64,000 nt of DNA from Nitrosomonas sp. Nm132 (GTDB taxonomy: Bacteria > Pseudomonadota > Gammaproteobacteria > Burkholderiales > Nitrosomonadaceae), in the NCBI RefSeq assembly GCF_900100485.1, contig NZ_FNDH01000003.1:1-64000 (forward strand). The letters run 5' to 3'. Shown in pieces: positions 39,132 to 47,659 of the stretch. Below the pieces are notes generated by a model that did no database searches, was not told the DNA's origin, and saw only the letters and a program-made list of their open reading frames with translations. The position numbers were made by a program, and so were the translations under genes. Each line of letters opens with the position of its first letter. Within the stretch, counting starts at the first letter, position 1.

Positions 39132-39392
39132 GACGCTCCTCCAGTAAGACAAATAGTAAGATTCATTATTGAACGATTTGATTGGCAGCGCAAGTACTCT
39201 AATTAATCTTTAAGAATCCTGCTTGCATCCTTTTGCAAGGCGTTGGATGGCGCGCGCTATACCAAGCACCCGGCTTAGCCGGCCTTCTGCTTCCCGACTT
39301 GTTGCAGCACACTATTTCGCATAATCTGGATTGGAAACGACCACTCCAGTAAAATTGCGGTTCTCAGGATTATTCCATTTTGGTTGCCGCTA

Positions 39393-39557
39393 GCCCGAAT
39401 ATTTCATAAATTCGCGTGATGATCACGCAGGATTTTGATTAATAAGAAAGGTTTTGAGAAGGAGGGGTGTAGTGATTCATACACCCGACTGAGCAAAACC
39501 TTTCTTATTAATCAAAAGGCAAGTGAGGGCACGTACTAATTTATGAAATATTCGGGC
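39393..39557 (+). mobile_element. MITE family A, copy 2 (165 bp)
   Basis: The ends CCCGAATATTTCATAAATT and its complement bound the element, with TA at 39391-39392 and 39558-39559. Internal arms TTTTGATTAATAAGAAAGG and partner fold into a long hairpin. The last base plus the flanking TA form the TAG stop of the gene at 39557-39988. Confidence 0.88.
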
Positions 39558-39988
39558 TAGAGATCAGGCGCAAGAATCAGCGGTGGTTTATTAAATTTGT
39601 GGCGCATGGCATTAATCGCCTTCAGTATACTGGGCTGACCAACTATTCTGGCTTCCAAGACACGCTTCCCAGGAAAATCCATAAGAGAAATTCCAATCAG
39701 CATAGTTAGCAAACCCTGTCCTGGTAAAAAAAGCATAACAAAACCAGCCGAAAGAAACACGATGCCAACAAAACTCTTGATGATTAACCCGATTGCCCGC
39801 AACACGGGATGTTGGCCTTTCATCCAGTAGCGTGGAATGCGTGTGTCAAAATAATCTGCCGGTAAGCGGATCAGAATGATTGGGATGGTAATCACGGAAG
39901 CAATCAAGCCAATAATAGAAGCTATAGTGATACCGATAAGGATATGGATTGGAATCCATTGCTGAATTATTTCAAGTACTTCATCCAT
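39557..39988 (-). CDS. Small PGPGW-type membrane protein
   Basis: The 143-residue protein has two hydrophobic blocks: residues 13-40 (IHILIGITIASIIGLIASVITIPIILI), and residues about 70-105, where FLSAGFVMLFLPGQGLLTMLIGISLMDFPGKR matches the family that usually reads PGPGxLTLLIGL. The function is unknown. Its stop codon TAG straddles the junction with MITE copy 2; without the element the stop would still be TAG, so the protein is full length. Confidence 0.75.
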   Translation of the reverse strand: MDEVLEIIQQWIPIHILIGITIASIIGLIASVITIPIILIRLPADYFDTRIPRYWMKGQHPVLRAIGLIIKSFVGIVFLSAGFVMLFLPGQGLLTMLIGISLMDFPGKRVLEARIVGQPSILKAINAMRHKFNKPPLILAPDL

Positions 39989-40057
39989 GAGGTGCAGCCA
40001 ACGAGGTGGCCCAAAAAAAATGACAAACTTGGTGAATTGGGGTTGTTAACCTAACTA

Positions 40058-40222
40058 TCCCGAATATCTCATAAATTCGCGTGATGATCACGCAGGATTT
40101 TGATTAATAGGGAAGTTTTGAGAAGGAGGGGTGTAGTGATTCATACACCCGACTGAGCAAAATCTTTCTTATTAATCAATAAGACAAGTGAGGGCACATG
40201 CCAATTTATGAAATATTCGGGC
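40058..40222 (+). mobile_element. MITE family A, copy 3 (165 bp)
   Basis: Same structure and orientation as copy 2, with slightly diverged left tip (CCCGAATATCTCATAAATT). TA lies at 40056-40057 and 40223-40224. Its last base completes the TAG stop of the small gene at 40222-40371. Confidence 0.88.
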
Positions 40223-40371
40223 TATATCCCTATTTTTATATCTCTAATGGCGATCGCTTCCAAAGCATCGAATTTTGTAGGATTCAGCATTTCTTCCAAT
40301 AATTTTCTGATGTCTTCAATACTGGCTTTAGATAGATTGATGTCCAACTCAACCGTCACTTCAACTTTCAT
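40222..40371 (-). CDS. Small protein, 49 residues, unknown
   Basis: A short gene starts MKVEVTVELDINLSKASIED and ends IAIRDIKIGI. AAGGAG lies seven bases upstream of the ATG, a strong argument that it is real. The sequence is amphipathic and Glu/Ile-rich. I recognise no family, but it could be a small antitoxin-like or ribbon-helix protein. Its TAG stop straddles the end of MITE copy 3 and would also be TAG without the insertion. Confidence 0.5.
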   Translation of the reverse strand: MKVEVTVELDINLSKASIEDIRKLLEEMLNPTKFDALEAIAIRDIKIGI

Positions 40372-40543
40372 AAATCGCTCCTTTTAACAATTTCCCTGAT
40401 GCAGTATAGCGAGTTGTAAAATATTAGTCTTAAAAACCACAATTGGACAAGCGCGGCATGCCGTGATCCGAAGCCAGACAAAAACTACCTTAATACTGCA
40501 GGAGTATCCTCATACAGATCATTTTGAGCTTCACCTAGGATGG

Positions 40544-40771
40544 CTACTGGGCGCTACCTACGACAACAGAATCAACACTTACGAAATGAAGGCGAATCAT
40601 TTCCGGCACCTTACCTTCATCAAAATGACAATGCACGGCATCGCGCACTTGCTGATGCAAACTGGCAAGATCATCCGCCTCGGTAAAAATCGATTCACCC
40701 AGCGCACGGGCGGTATAGCCGCCTTCAGATGTTCCCTCGACCAAAAAGAAAATTTCATTTGCTTTATTCAT
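40544..40771 (-). CDS. HicB-like small protein, orphan
   Basis: The 75-residue protein (EIFFLVEGTSEGGYTARALGESIF, then DDLASLHQQVRDAVHCHFDEG) resembles the HicB-like small proteins often found beside HicA toxins and sometimes misnamed 2-oxoisovalerate dehydrogenase. It has the partial RNase-H-like HicB fold but no DNA-binding tail. No intact HicA-sized frame follows in 40372-40543, so it looks like an orphan antitoxin. Confidence 0.65.
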   Translation of the reverse strand: MNKANEIFFLVEGTSEGGYTARALGESIFTEADDLASLHQQVRDAVHCHFDEGKVPEMIRLHFVSVDSVVVGSAQ

Positions 40772-40858
40772 TCTTATACCTGTTTAATGGAAATTACGAT
40801 AGAAGGTAATATATCTTCGATTACGAGAATCTGATTATCTTCCGATAAGTTCAGCACA

Positions 40859-40939
40859 TCACTGGTGATACCAAGGCAATTGTGCAAGCACCGCTTGCAC
40901 AAATTCACTATCCGGCCACGCTTTGGCAAAGGCACGCAT
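40859..40939 (-). pseudogene. DUF1016/YhcG nuclease fragment at the array end
   Basis: The minus-strand frame reads MRAFAKAWPDSEFVQ then AVLAQLPWYHQ before a stop. It is immediately preceded in frame by IAY. This closely matches the conserved N-terminal block of DUF1016 (YhcG/PDDEXK) proteins, typically YMRAFAEAWPDEE...AQLPWGHN. Upstream the frame runs straight into the last CRISPR repeat at 40948. So only a slice of a larger gene survives, cut at the array boundary. Confidence 0.55.
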
Positions 40940-40947
40940 ATATGCAA

Positions 40948-43736
40948 TTTCTAAGCTGCCTGTGCGGCAGCGAACTGAGTAAAGAACTTTACATTGGGCG
41001 TGTGAGCTTTCTAAGCTGCCTGTGCGGCAGCGAACGTTGTCATCATTAATAGCGTCGCCTTCTTCCCTTTCTAAGCTACCTGTGCGGCAGCGAACATCGG
41101 AATTGTATACGCCATCGTCTTTCCTATTTTCTAAGCTACCTGTGCGGCAGCGAACTTTCCGGGCGCGCTCTAAGCCGATATTCGACCTTTCTAAGCTACC
41201 TGTGCGGCAGCAAACCTAGTGAAATCCAGCATGTTTATCTCAGTATCTTTCTAAGCTGCCTGTGCGGCAGCGAACGATCCCGAGCTGAAATCATTGCTGC
41301 AGCAGCTTTTCTAAGCTGCCTGTGCGGCAGCGAACCGCCTACCACGCTGTGCGCGGCAATAGCGACTTTTCTAAGCTGCCTGTGCGGCAGCGAACAATCT
41401 GAGAAGTGCCAGCGACTCATTATCACTTTTCTAAGCTGCCTGTGCGGCAGCGAACTATCTCATAGTTACCACTGGATAATGATAATTTTTCTAAGCTGCC
41501 TGTGCGGCAGCGAACAACTAATGGTCGTTGGTTCTACTGCTTTGTCATTTCTAAGCTGCCTGTGCGGCAGCGAACAATCCACACACAGCAACGGCTACGG
41601 AGTCGTATTTCTAAGCTGCCTGTGCGGCAGCGAACGAGACGCCCTGGATGCAGGGTACTCGTCATGCTTTCTAAGCTGCCTGTGCGGCAGCGAACGCTTT
41701 TCGCCGGATGGCCTCGCCCACTTCTTTTTTCTAAGCTGCCTGTGCGGCAGCGAACGCACGCTGCGCGGAAAACCATTTTTAGTCACTTTTCTAAGCTGCC
41801 TGTGCGGCAGCGAACTGCCGCTTTATCTCTTGCTGAGCATCGCGCATTTTCTAAGCTGCCTGTGCGGCAGCGAACACAGCGCAACGCTCGCAATGAATGC
41901 GGCAGCCTTTCTAAGCTGCCTGTGCGGCAGCGAACGCTTTTCGCCGGATGGCCTCGCTCACTTCTTTTTTCTAAGCTGCCTGTGCGGCAGCGAACATTCA
42001 GTCACATCTACAATAAAGCGCGCGAGTTTTCTAAGCTGCCTGTGCGGCAGCGAACAATCTGCTTAATATAGATCGCGCTATTTCTTTTTTCTAAGCTGCC
42101 TGTGCGGCAGCGAACGGGCGAAAGATTTATCAGGATCATTTCCAACTTTTCTAAGCTGCCTGTGCGGCAGCGAACTGGTAGACCAAATCTCTTCGGGTCT
42201 TAGCAATTTTCTAAGCTGCCTGTGCGGCAGCGAACATACCTGGTCGGTCATAACGTGGACTTTGACTTTTCTAAGCTGCCTGTGCGGCAGCGAACTCTGT
42301 TTACGCTGCCTTGTCGGATGCTGTGTTTTTCTAAGCTGCCTGTGCGGCAGCGAACGCGAATAGTCATCATATTCTCCGATCAATAAATTTCTAAGCTGCC
42401 TGTGCGGCAGCGAACATGATACCAATGTCCGGGCTGTATCATTAATGTTTCTAAGCTGCCTGTGCGGCAGCGAACGCTAAAAGCTAGGGCGAAAGCGTTT
42501 ACAATCTTTTCTAAGCTGCCTGTGCGGCAGCGAACATCTACGCGATGCGGTGGTTGAAGAATCTGGTTTTCTAAGCTGCCTGTGCGGCAGCGAACTATCA
42601 GATTTAAGAAGATTGATATCCCATTGATTTCTAAGCTGCCTGTGCGGCAGCGAACTCCGCGCTTCGGCATCCTAGTTACGTTTAACATTTCTAAGCTGCC
42701 TGTGCGGCAGCGAACGTGGGCGATTGATCAAATACCTAAGAATGAAATTTCTAAGCTGCCTGTGCGGCAGCGAACTATGAGCGAAAATGCTTAGAAGTTG
42801 GTTATGATTTCTAAGCTGCCTGTGCGGCAGCGAACCCTGGATTTTGGATTTTAGTAATGAGTAGTCATTTCTAAGCTGCCTGTGCGGCAGCGAACACTTC
42901 CCCCCGTCTTTTGCCGTAAATCTTCAATTTCTAAGCTGCCTGTGCGGCAGCGAACGATTTATGCCGACACCCTGGGATATTTTAAAATTTCTAAGCTGCC
43001 TGTGCGGCAGCGAACCGGAACATCTTCTATTGAGATGCCACCTGCAATTTCTAAGCTGCCTGTGCGGCAGCGAACAAATTAAACAATTAGCATACCAATT
43101 TTATCAAATTTCTAAGCTGCCTGTGCGGCAGCGAACTCCTCCAATTGTTTAATAATTCTTTTATGTACTTTCTAAGCTGCCTGTGCGGCAGCGAACATAA
43201 ATATAGGCCCGTGTGACAAACGATATTTTTTCTAAGCTGCCTGTGCGGCAGCGAACACGTCTGATCTGAGCGGATACCGATTTTAAGATTTCTAAGCTGC
43301 CTGTGCGGCAGCGAACGGAACATTGTACCAACCTTTGATTACGTATTTTTTCTAAGCTGCCTGTGCGGCAGCGAACTGGCATTTATCAAAAAGCCCGATT
43401 CCGAAAGATTTCTAAGCTGCCTGTGCGGCAGCGAACTGCTTAAGAGCGCAGGAATGGCGATGTCTAGCTTTCTAAGCTGCCTGTGCGGCAGCGAACTGAT
43501 TAAAGCGATCTCCCGGGCCATCCATTTTTTTCTAAGCTGCCTGTGCGGCAGCGAACAAACAGAGAATTATCGATATCGATGAATCAGTTTTCTAAGCTGC
43601 CTGTGCGGCAGCGAACCGAGACGTAGAGCCATCGTTGCGGCCTTGATCTTTCTAAGCTGCCTGTGCGGCAGCGAACTTGAAACCGACAAACCAATCATCT
43701 TTGTCTCATTTCTAAGCTGCCTGTGCGGCAGCGAAC
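40948..43736 (-). CRISPR. Type I-F CRISPR array, 47 repeats and 46 spacers
   Basis: The 28-bp repeat on the crRNA strand begins GTTCGCTGCCGCACAGGCAG and ends with the I-F handle CTTAGAAA. The CTGCC...GGCAG stem is the Cas6f substrate. All spacers are 32 bp except one of 33 bp at 43076-43108. Three repeats near the far end (41068, 41128, 41188) carry a G-to-A change in the stem on the plus strand, and the last of them also has CAAAC. All others I checked are identical. The handle orientation, the AT-rich leader at the high end and the variant repeats at the low end all say transcription is on the minus strand. Spacers at 41696-41727 and 41936-41967 differ by one base. Confidence 0.98.
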
Positions 43737-43873
43737 TGGAGTATAACACTCAAAAAACTATAAACAACAATCGTTTAATGTGAAATGAACAAAATACCTA
43801 ATAATTTTTCAGTAATTAATAAGTAACTGATTCTTTGTAAATTATTAAAGAACGAAAAAAATAGGTATAAAAA
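43737..43873 (-). promoter_or_regulatory. CRISPR leader with candidate promoter
   Basis: This is a 137-bp strongly AT-rich stretch between the first repeat and the toxin gene. On the minus strand TTGTTT (43767-43762) and TATACT (43745-43740) are 16 bases apart, the best sigma-70-like pair I see. The TATACT ends three bases before the first repeat, so transcription would start inside that repeat but before its hairpin. Confidence 0.6.
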
Positions 43874-44458
43874 TCACAGATAATCTGACAGCAATTCCTC
43901 ACACCATTCTGGAATCGATACTCGCTTTAACTCAAGACATCCGTTGCGTATTACCGCTATTTGCTGAAACGGGCTATCCGCCCGAGAGTTGTCCAGGATG
44001 TATGCTTGATCACATAGCGGTAAAACCTGCTTAACCAATTGCAATACTCTGGGTATTCGCGCCTTAACTTTTTCATCCGGCACAGCATGGCCGCCTTCGC
44101 TCATCCGCTGCGCAATACGCGCGAGGTTGAGTTGTGTCTGTTCAAGGTGAATAAAGACAAGCACAATTTCATAACCCAGCACTTTTGCATTGGCAACAAA
44201 ATCGATTTTAGAGTGATGAGAAAAAACGGTTTCAAAACAGAACGTGCGTCCGTCCTGTAATAGCCGCAAACGAATGGCTTCGGCAATTTTAGCGGCTTCA
44301 TAGCTGTATTGCTCGGGTTGATCCGGATGTAACTGCTTCGCCAGGATATCCGCATTCACAAAAGGCATACCGAGCGGTTTAAGTTGCAGCCGGTAAAACG
44401 TAGTTTTTCCGGCGCCGTTGCCGCCCGCAAGCAGCCAGAGTTGTTTTTCTTTTTTCAA
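43874..44458 (-). CDS. Zeta-type toxin kinase
   Basis: The 194-residue P-loop protein has Walker A GGNGAGKTTF near residue 12 and VNADILAKQLHP, the substrate-binding pattern of zeta/PezT toxins. It also has FETVFSHHSKIDFV, a basic SEGGHAVPDEKVKARIPR lid region and a C-terminal ILDNS segment. Zeta toxins phosphorylate UDP-N-acetylglucosamine or related substrates and poison the cell. The start is TTG overlapping the antitoxin stop (TTGA). It lies in the same direction as the cas operon and directly precedes the CRISPR leader. Confidence 0.82.
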   Translation of the reverse strand: MKKEKQLWLLAGGNGAGKTTFYRLQLKPLGMPFVNADILAKQLHPDQPEQYSYEAAKIAEAIRLRLLQDGRTFCFETVFSHHSKIDFVANAKVLGYEIVLVFIHLEQTQLNLARIAQRMSEGGHAVPDEKVKARIPRVLQLVKQVLPLCDQAYILDNSRADSPFQQIAVIRNGCLELKRVSIPEWCEELLSDYL

Positions 44459-44877
44459 GTGACGCTTTCATTCAATGGAATAAACTGGCCGTTCTGAAAA
44501 CGGCCGGTAGTGATGTTGCCTTGCTGATCAATACGCTCCAGATACCCCGGATGTTTTGATGAAGTCTGATAGCGGATCGCTGCGGATGTAACACGCCCGG
44601 ACAGCGATCCGTTTTTCCGGTCGTTCTCAAGTGTTTTAAAAACTTCAGCCGGATCGACTGGAATGCCATAGACGGGTTCCACTTTTATTCTTGAAAGCCC
44701 CAACTTGACGGATAACATCACATCAGGATCAAGCGTATCAGCCACAGAACGCCCGAGCTCCGCCCAAAACTCTATCTGTTCGGCGGTGCTGCGATGAAAA
44801 CGGTCAGCAGTCAACTCTGCTGCTTTCATCAGTTCTTCTTGCAACCGAATGGGGGATGCCGATTTTGCCATAGTCAT
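44455..44877 (-). CDS. ParD-like antitoxin of the zeta-type module
   Basis: The 140-residue protein has the ParD-like antitoxin pattern SPIRLQEELMKAAELTADRFHRSTAEQIEFWAELGR (a ribbon-helix-helix variant). The C-terminal tail reads GYLERIDQQGNITTGRFQNGQFIPL. It overlaps the toxin start by four bases and precedes it. The second ATG at 44871 is better spaced from the GAGG upstream and may be the true start. A perfect 19-bp palindrome 30 bases upstream is a natural operator for autoregulation. Confidence 0.8.
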   Translation of the reverse strand: MTMAKSASPIRLQEELMKAAELTADRFHRSTAEQIEFWAELGRSVADTLDPDVMLSVKLGLSRIKVEPVYGIPVDPAEVFKTLENDRKNGSLSGRVTSAAIRYQTSSKHPGYLERIDQQGNITTGRFQNGQFIPLNESVT

Positions 44878-44906
44878 GCCTCACATATCATTACAAAACC
44901 ACCATA

Positions 44907-44925
44907 TTGTAGCAGTCTGCTACAA
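44907..44925. promoter_or_regulatory. 19-bp perfect palindrome, candidate antitoxin operator
   Basis: TTGTAGCAG-T-CTGCTACAA lies between cas6f and the antitoxin gene. On the minus strand its right half contains TACAAT, a usable -10 element, so a bound antitoxin would block the promoter. This is typical architecture of autoregulated type II toxin-antitoxin operons. Confidence 0.6.
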
Positions 44926-44987
44926 ATTATTTGTGATTGTTTTAAATGACTGTTTCCGAAAGCTCGGCAGCAGATACGGCAAATGGT

Positions 44988-45632
44988 CTAAAATTCAGGC
45001 ACGGTTGCTGTGGAACTCAGGCCATAAGTCGTAAAAGTTCCGTCATTATAATTTTCAACATCCGTTTTCTTAATCCACAAGCAAAATGTATTACCGTTAC
45101 TCAAACTTTTCAGTCGGATAAACGGTGTGGTGATGGTTTTATGCGGCATTTCACTGTAGCTCATCAACATTCTTTCACACTCGGTTGTATTATCGTACCT
45201 TGCACTCAATTCAACCTTGCCATTGAACGCGGTTTCGTAATCTAGCCCATGCCGCCTGGCATAACGCCGGGCCAACCGCTCTCTGCCGGTTTTAGGTTGC
45301 TCACGCTGATAAATAGCATAGCCTTTGACTGCGCCTGGTACCGGACGGATACCAGTGCAATGCACGTAATCGCTCAAACGGCCTAATCGTTTGTCCGCGT
45401 CGAACTGGGTTAGCACAGTTTCATCCGGCGCAAACAACCGCAACTTGCTGCCCAGGACACCAAATTTTTCACCCAGTTTGTACTCGGGAAAGGATAAGCC
45501 GATCGGCACGCGTTTTTGAGCATCCTGGATTTCAACCAAGCCAAGGTGGATTTGCTGGAAGGTTTTGGACCAGAGGCTAAAAAAATTAATTTCAGCATTG
45601 GATAACAAGCTGATTTCCTGATAATAGTTCAT
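44988..45632 (-). CDS. cas6f: Cas6f (Csy4) crRNA endonuclease
   Basis: This 214-residue RAMP protein has N-terminal MNYYQEISLLSNAE and a His at residue 29 (QQIHLGLVEIQD), matching the catalytic H29 of Pseudomonas Csy4. The Arg-rich helix RERLARRYARRHG binds the repeat hairpin groove. Then comes the C-terminal SNGNTFCLWIKK segment. It cuts the repeat transcript 3' of the stem and stays bound to the crRNA. AAGGAG ribosome site. It is the last gene of the cas operon, 12 bases after cas5fv. Confidence 0.93.
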   Translation of the reverse strand: MNYYQEISLLSNAEINFFSLWSKTFQQIHLGLVEIQDAQKRVPIGLSFPEYKLGEKFGVLGSKLRLFAPDETVLTQFDADKRLGRLSDYVHCTGIRPVPGAVKGYAIYQREQPKTGRERLARRYARRHGLDYETAFNGKVELSARYDNTTECERMLMSYSEMPHKTITTPFIRLKSLSNGNTFCLWIKKTDVENYNDGTFTTYGLSSTATVPEF

Positions 45633-45644
45633 TATTTCTCCTTA

Positions 45645-46673
45645 TCACCGGATAACATCAACATACGCCAAGCCTTTCTTGCCTAAATAGAAACTTGACA
45701 CACCAGCATCGTCAATCATACTTTTCAACCGCTGAGCTTTATCTTCTGGAATATCGAGAAGAATTTCCAGCGTACCGTTTGCTTTGGTTAATAAAGAAAC
45801 CACTTCACCTTCGCCTTTGCGTTTTTCCTTCAGCTGGTATGGATTTCCCCATATTGGTTTTTTACTACCCGTGGTGTATCGATCCATAAAATCTTTTGGC
45901 GTATAACCACGTTTTGAAATACCGGCTAAACCACCATTTTTTGTAAGTGCGAGTGATACGTCATATTTCTGACTTAAACGACCAATCTGCAAATACAACG
46001 CTGAACAGTACAATTCAATTGGTTTTATTTTGTTTTCGATGATTTTATAAGCCACGTCAGAAAAACGTTTCTGCAATGTATCCAAAGCATTCTTTACCAT
46101 TTCAATATCAATGGCCTTTAATTTGTTTAATTCATCCAGTTTTTGTAAAGCGTCTAAAGGATCAAATTGCTTGGAAGAGTGTATTTGAAAGCTTTCATCA
46201 ATAATAAAGCGGCAAAGGTTTTCAATATCAAGCGTCAAAACTCCCCAAAAAATGTTTGAATAATCTGATCTAAAAACCGGATCGTTTGCTTTAATCATTC
46301 CAGTGAATGAATTCTGATCTGTATTTCCTTCCATATTTCGGATATAAACCGTTTCAGCATTGACAGACTCACTTTGATTCTGCTGGTCGTTAAAAGATAT
46401 GCATTCTTCCAAATCTGAAAAGAAGTATTTAGGACAATTTCTGGATTGATAAAGCTTTCTTTGATCACCGATAAGTCGATTCAATACTCCCATCACTGTG
46501 TCATGAGTAATTTCACGTTTGATAAAATTCGGATAATTGCCTTGATTATCCCGTTTTCCCAAAGTCGTCATTGAACCGACAAATGTCCGACCACCTTTTG
46601 GTAATGGTTCGTTATTGGAACCGTCCAAGAACGAATTTCGCCAGGATGCTTCATATTTAATAGTAATCCGCAT
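45645..46673 (-). CDS. cas5fv: Cas5fv of type I-F2
   Basis: The 342-residue protein begins MRITIKYEASWRNSFLDG and has FVGSMTTLGKR, ITHDTVMGVLNRLIGDQRKLYQ and a C-terminal FYLGKKGLAYVDVIR. This matches Cas5 of the I-Fv (I-F2) variant known from Shewanella putrefaciens CN-32. That Cas5 binds the crRNA 5' handle and, through an extra domain, takes over PAM recognition from the missing large subunit. It sits between cas7fv (9 bases upstream) and cas6f. It is not similar to Csy2 of the I-F1 type. Confidence 0.88.
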   Translation of the reverse strand: MRITIKYEASWRNSFLDGSNNEPLPKGGRTFVGSMTTLGKRDNQGNYPNFIKREITHDTVMGVLNRLIGDQRKLYQSRNCPKYFFSDLEECISFNDQQNQSESVNAETVYIRNMEGNTDQNSFTGMIKANDPVFRSDYSNIFWGVLTLDIENLCRFIIDESFQIHSSKQFDPLDALQKLDELNKLKAIDIEMVKNALDTLQKRFSDVAYKIIENKIKPIELYCSALYLQIGRLSQKYDVSLALTKNGGLAGISKRGYTPKDFMDRYTTGSKKPIWGNPYQLKEKRKGEGEVVSLLTKANGTLEILLDIPEDKAQRLKSMIDDAGVSSFYLGKKGLAYVDVIR

Positions 46674-46682
46674 GATTCTTCC

Positions 46683-47657
46683 CTATTTGGCATAAAAATA
46701 AATGGTATAAGGGGATTTTGGTTCTTCGTTAATTCCGGCTGAGTTGCGCTTTATGCGCATCATTTTGTTGCTGTCGTTGTAATCAACTAGCAAGTTATCG
46801 ACATACATATAGCCTTTGGCTTGACGAATACTAAGTTCTTCAATCATGCGCAATGTTTCTTTGACGAGAATATCTGTCGCTTCGTTATCTAATAAAATGC
46901 CGACTTCGCCTTCCTCGAAAATCGTTCCACCACGCACGTAGTTGGAGTGAAACACAGCCTTGGGATTACGGTTAGGGTCGATTGATTTAATGAAACCTTG
47001 TACTGCCTGAGCAACTTTTTCGCCTTCACCGTCTTTGATAACCATTGAAGCCCGGTCGAATTTTTTATCCAGAGAAATGAATTGCAATTGTTCAATACTG
47101 ATTGAACCGTAAGCTAAATATTCTGTTTCACCAAACGTGGTTTTGGAGAAAAAAGAGTTGCTGGCAATATCATCGCCTTTATCGTCCTTGTCTTTTTCTT
47201 TGGTACCGGAACGCCCCATTTGTTCGAAATTGCCGTTACCCAATTGATCAATGAAATCTTCCAATAGCAACGGGCTGGTTCGTTTACATTGACTGGCTGG
47301 AACTACATAACCGCGGACCAAACCGGTGATCGACGTTAGCACAGAAAGCAGATTTTTATCCTTGGCGTAATGTAGATCAAAGGCTTGATCTCTAAATATA
47401 TGGTGCCTTATACAGTTTTGGCTGATATACATTGGTGTTTGTTTAAAATCGATTTCCGACGGGTCTTTTTTCAATTTATAGCCTTTATCACTTTCTTTGC
47501 CGGTTAAATTGGTATAGCCGCGTAATTTTGGCATCGAATGGTTATCGATAATGCGCCCATCGCTCTGCAAAGTAGTCGGACCATTCCAGTTAACCACTCC
47601 ATATCCATAAGCAACTACTTTAAAATCCACGCTTTTAATTCCGGTAATTTTTGGCAT
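46683..47657 (-). CDS. cas7fv: Cas7fv of type I-F2
   Basis: The 324-residue RAMP backbone subunit begins [27 protein letters not shown] and contains [27 protein letters not shown] and a C-terminal [12 protein letters not shown]. It coats the crRNA spacer in multiple copies in the I-Fv Cascade. A Lys/Asp-rich insert ([12 protein letters not shown]) is probably a flexible thumb loop. It follows cas2-3 by two bases. With no Cas8f or separate small subunit, this and Cas5fv make up the whole DNA-binding complex with Cas6f. Confidence 0.88.
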   Translation of the reverse strand: MPKITGIKSVDFKVVAYGYGVVNWNGPTTLQSDGRIIDNHSMPKLRGYTNLTGKESDKGYKLKKDPSEIDFKQTPMYISQNCIRHHIFRDQAFDLHYAKDKNLLSVLTSITGLVRGYVVPASQCKRTSPLLLEDFIDQLGNGNFEQMGRSGTKEKDKDDKGDDIASNSFFSKTTFGETEYLAYGSISIEQLQFISLDKKFDRASMVIKDGEGEKVAQAVQGFIKSIDPNRNPKAVFHSNYVRGGTIFEEGEVGILLDNEATDILVKETLRMIEELSIRQAKGYMYVDNLLVDYNDSNKMMRIKRNSAGINEEPKSPYTIYFYAK

Positions 47658-47659
47658 AC

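Noticed and set aside
39153-39390. A frame reading RQPKWNNPENRNFTG on the minus strand beyond MITE copy 2
   Set aside because: It continues in frame after the stop of the PGPGW-type gene, but is only 25 codons and the upstream protein already ends like its family.
40372-40543. HicA toxin partner downstream of the HicB-like gene
   Set aside because: Reading all minus-strand frames gives stops within about 20 codons and no clear GSH-type HicA motif, so I list the HicB-like gene as an orphan.
40776-40947. Minus-strand frame ending LVIEDILPSIVISIKQV just before the HicB-like gene
   Set aside because: It is open for about 55 codons but overlaps the DUF1016 fragment in another frame and has no recognisable family or good start.
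43076-43168. Two adjacent spacers share AATTGTTTAAT in opposite orientation
   Set aside because: An 11-base AT-rich match is likely chance; without a target match I cannot claim a common source.
41022-43749. Many long open frames on both strands across the CRISPR array
   Set aside because: They are repeat translations (for example SKLPVRQRT and SLPHRQLRK every 20 residues) produced by the 60-bp period, not genes.
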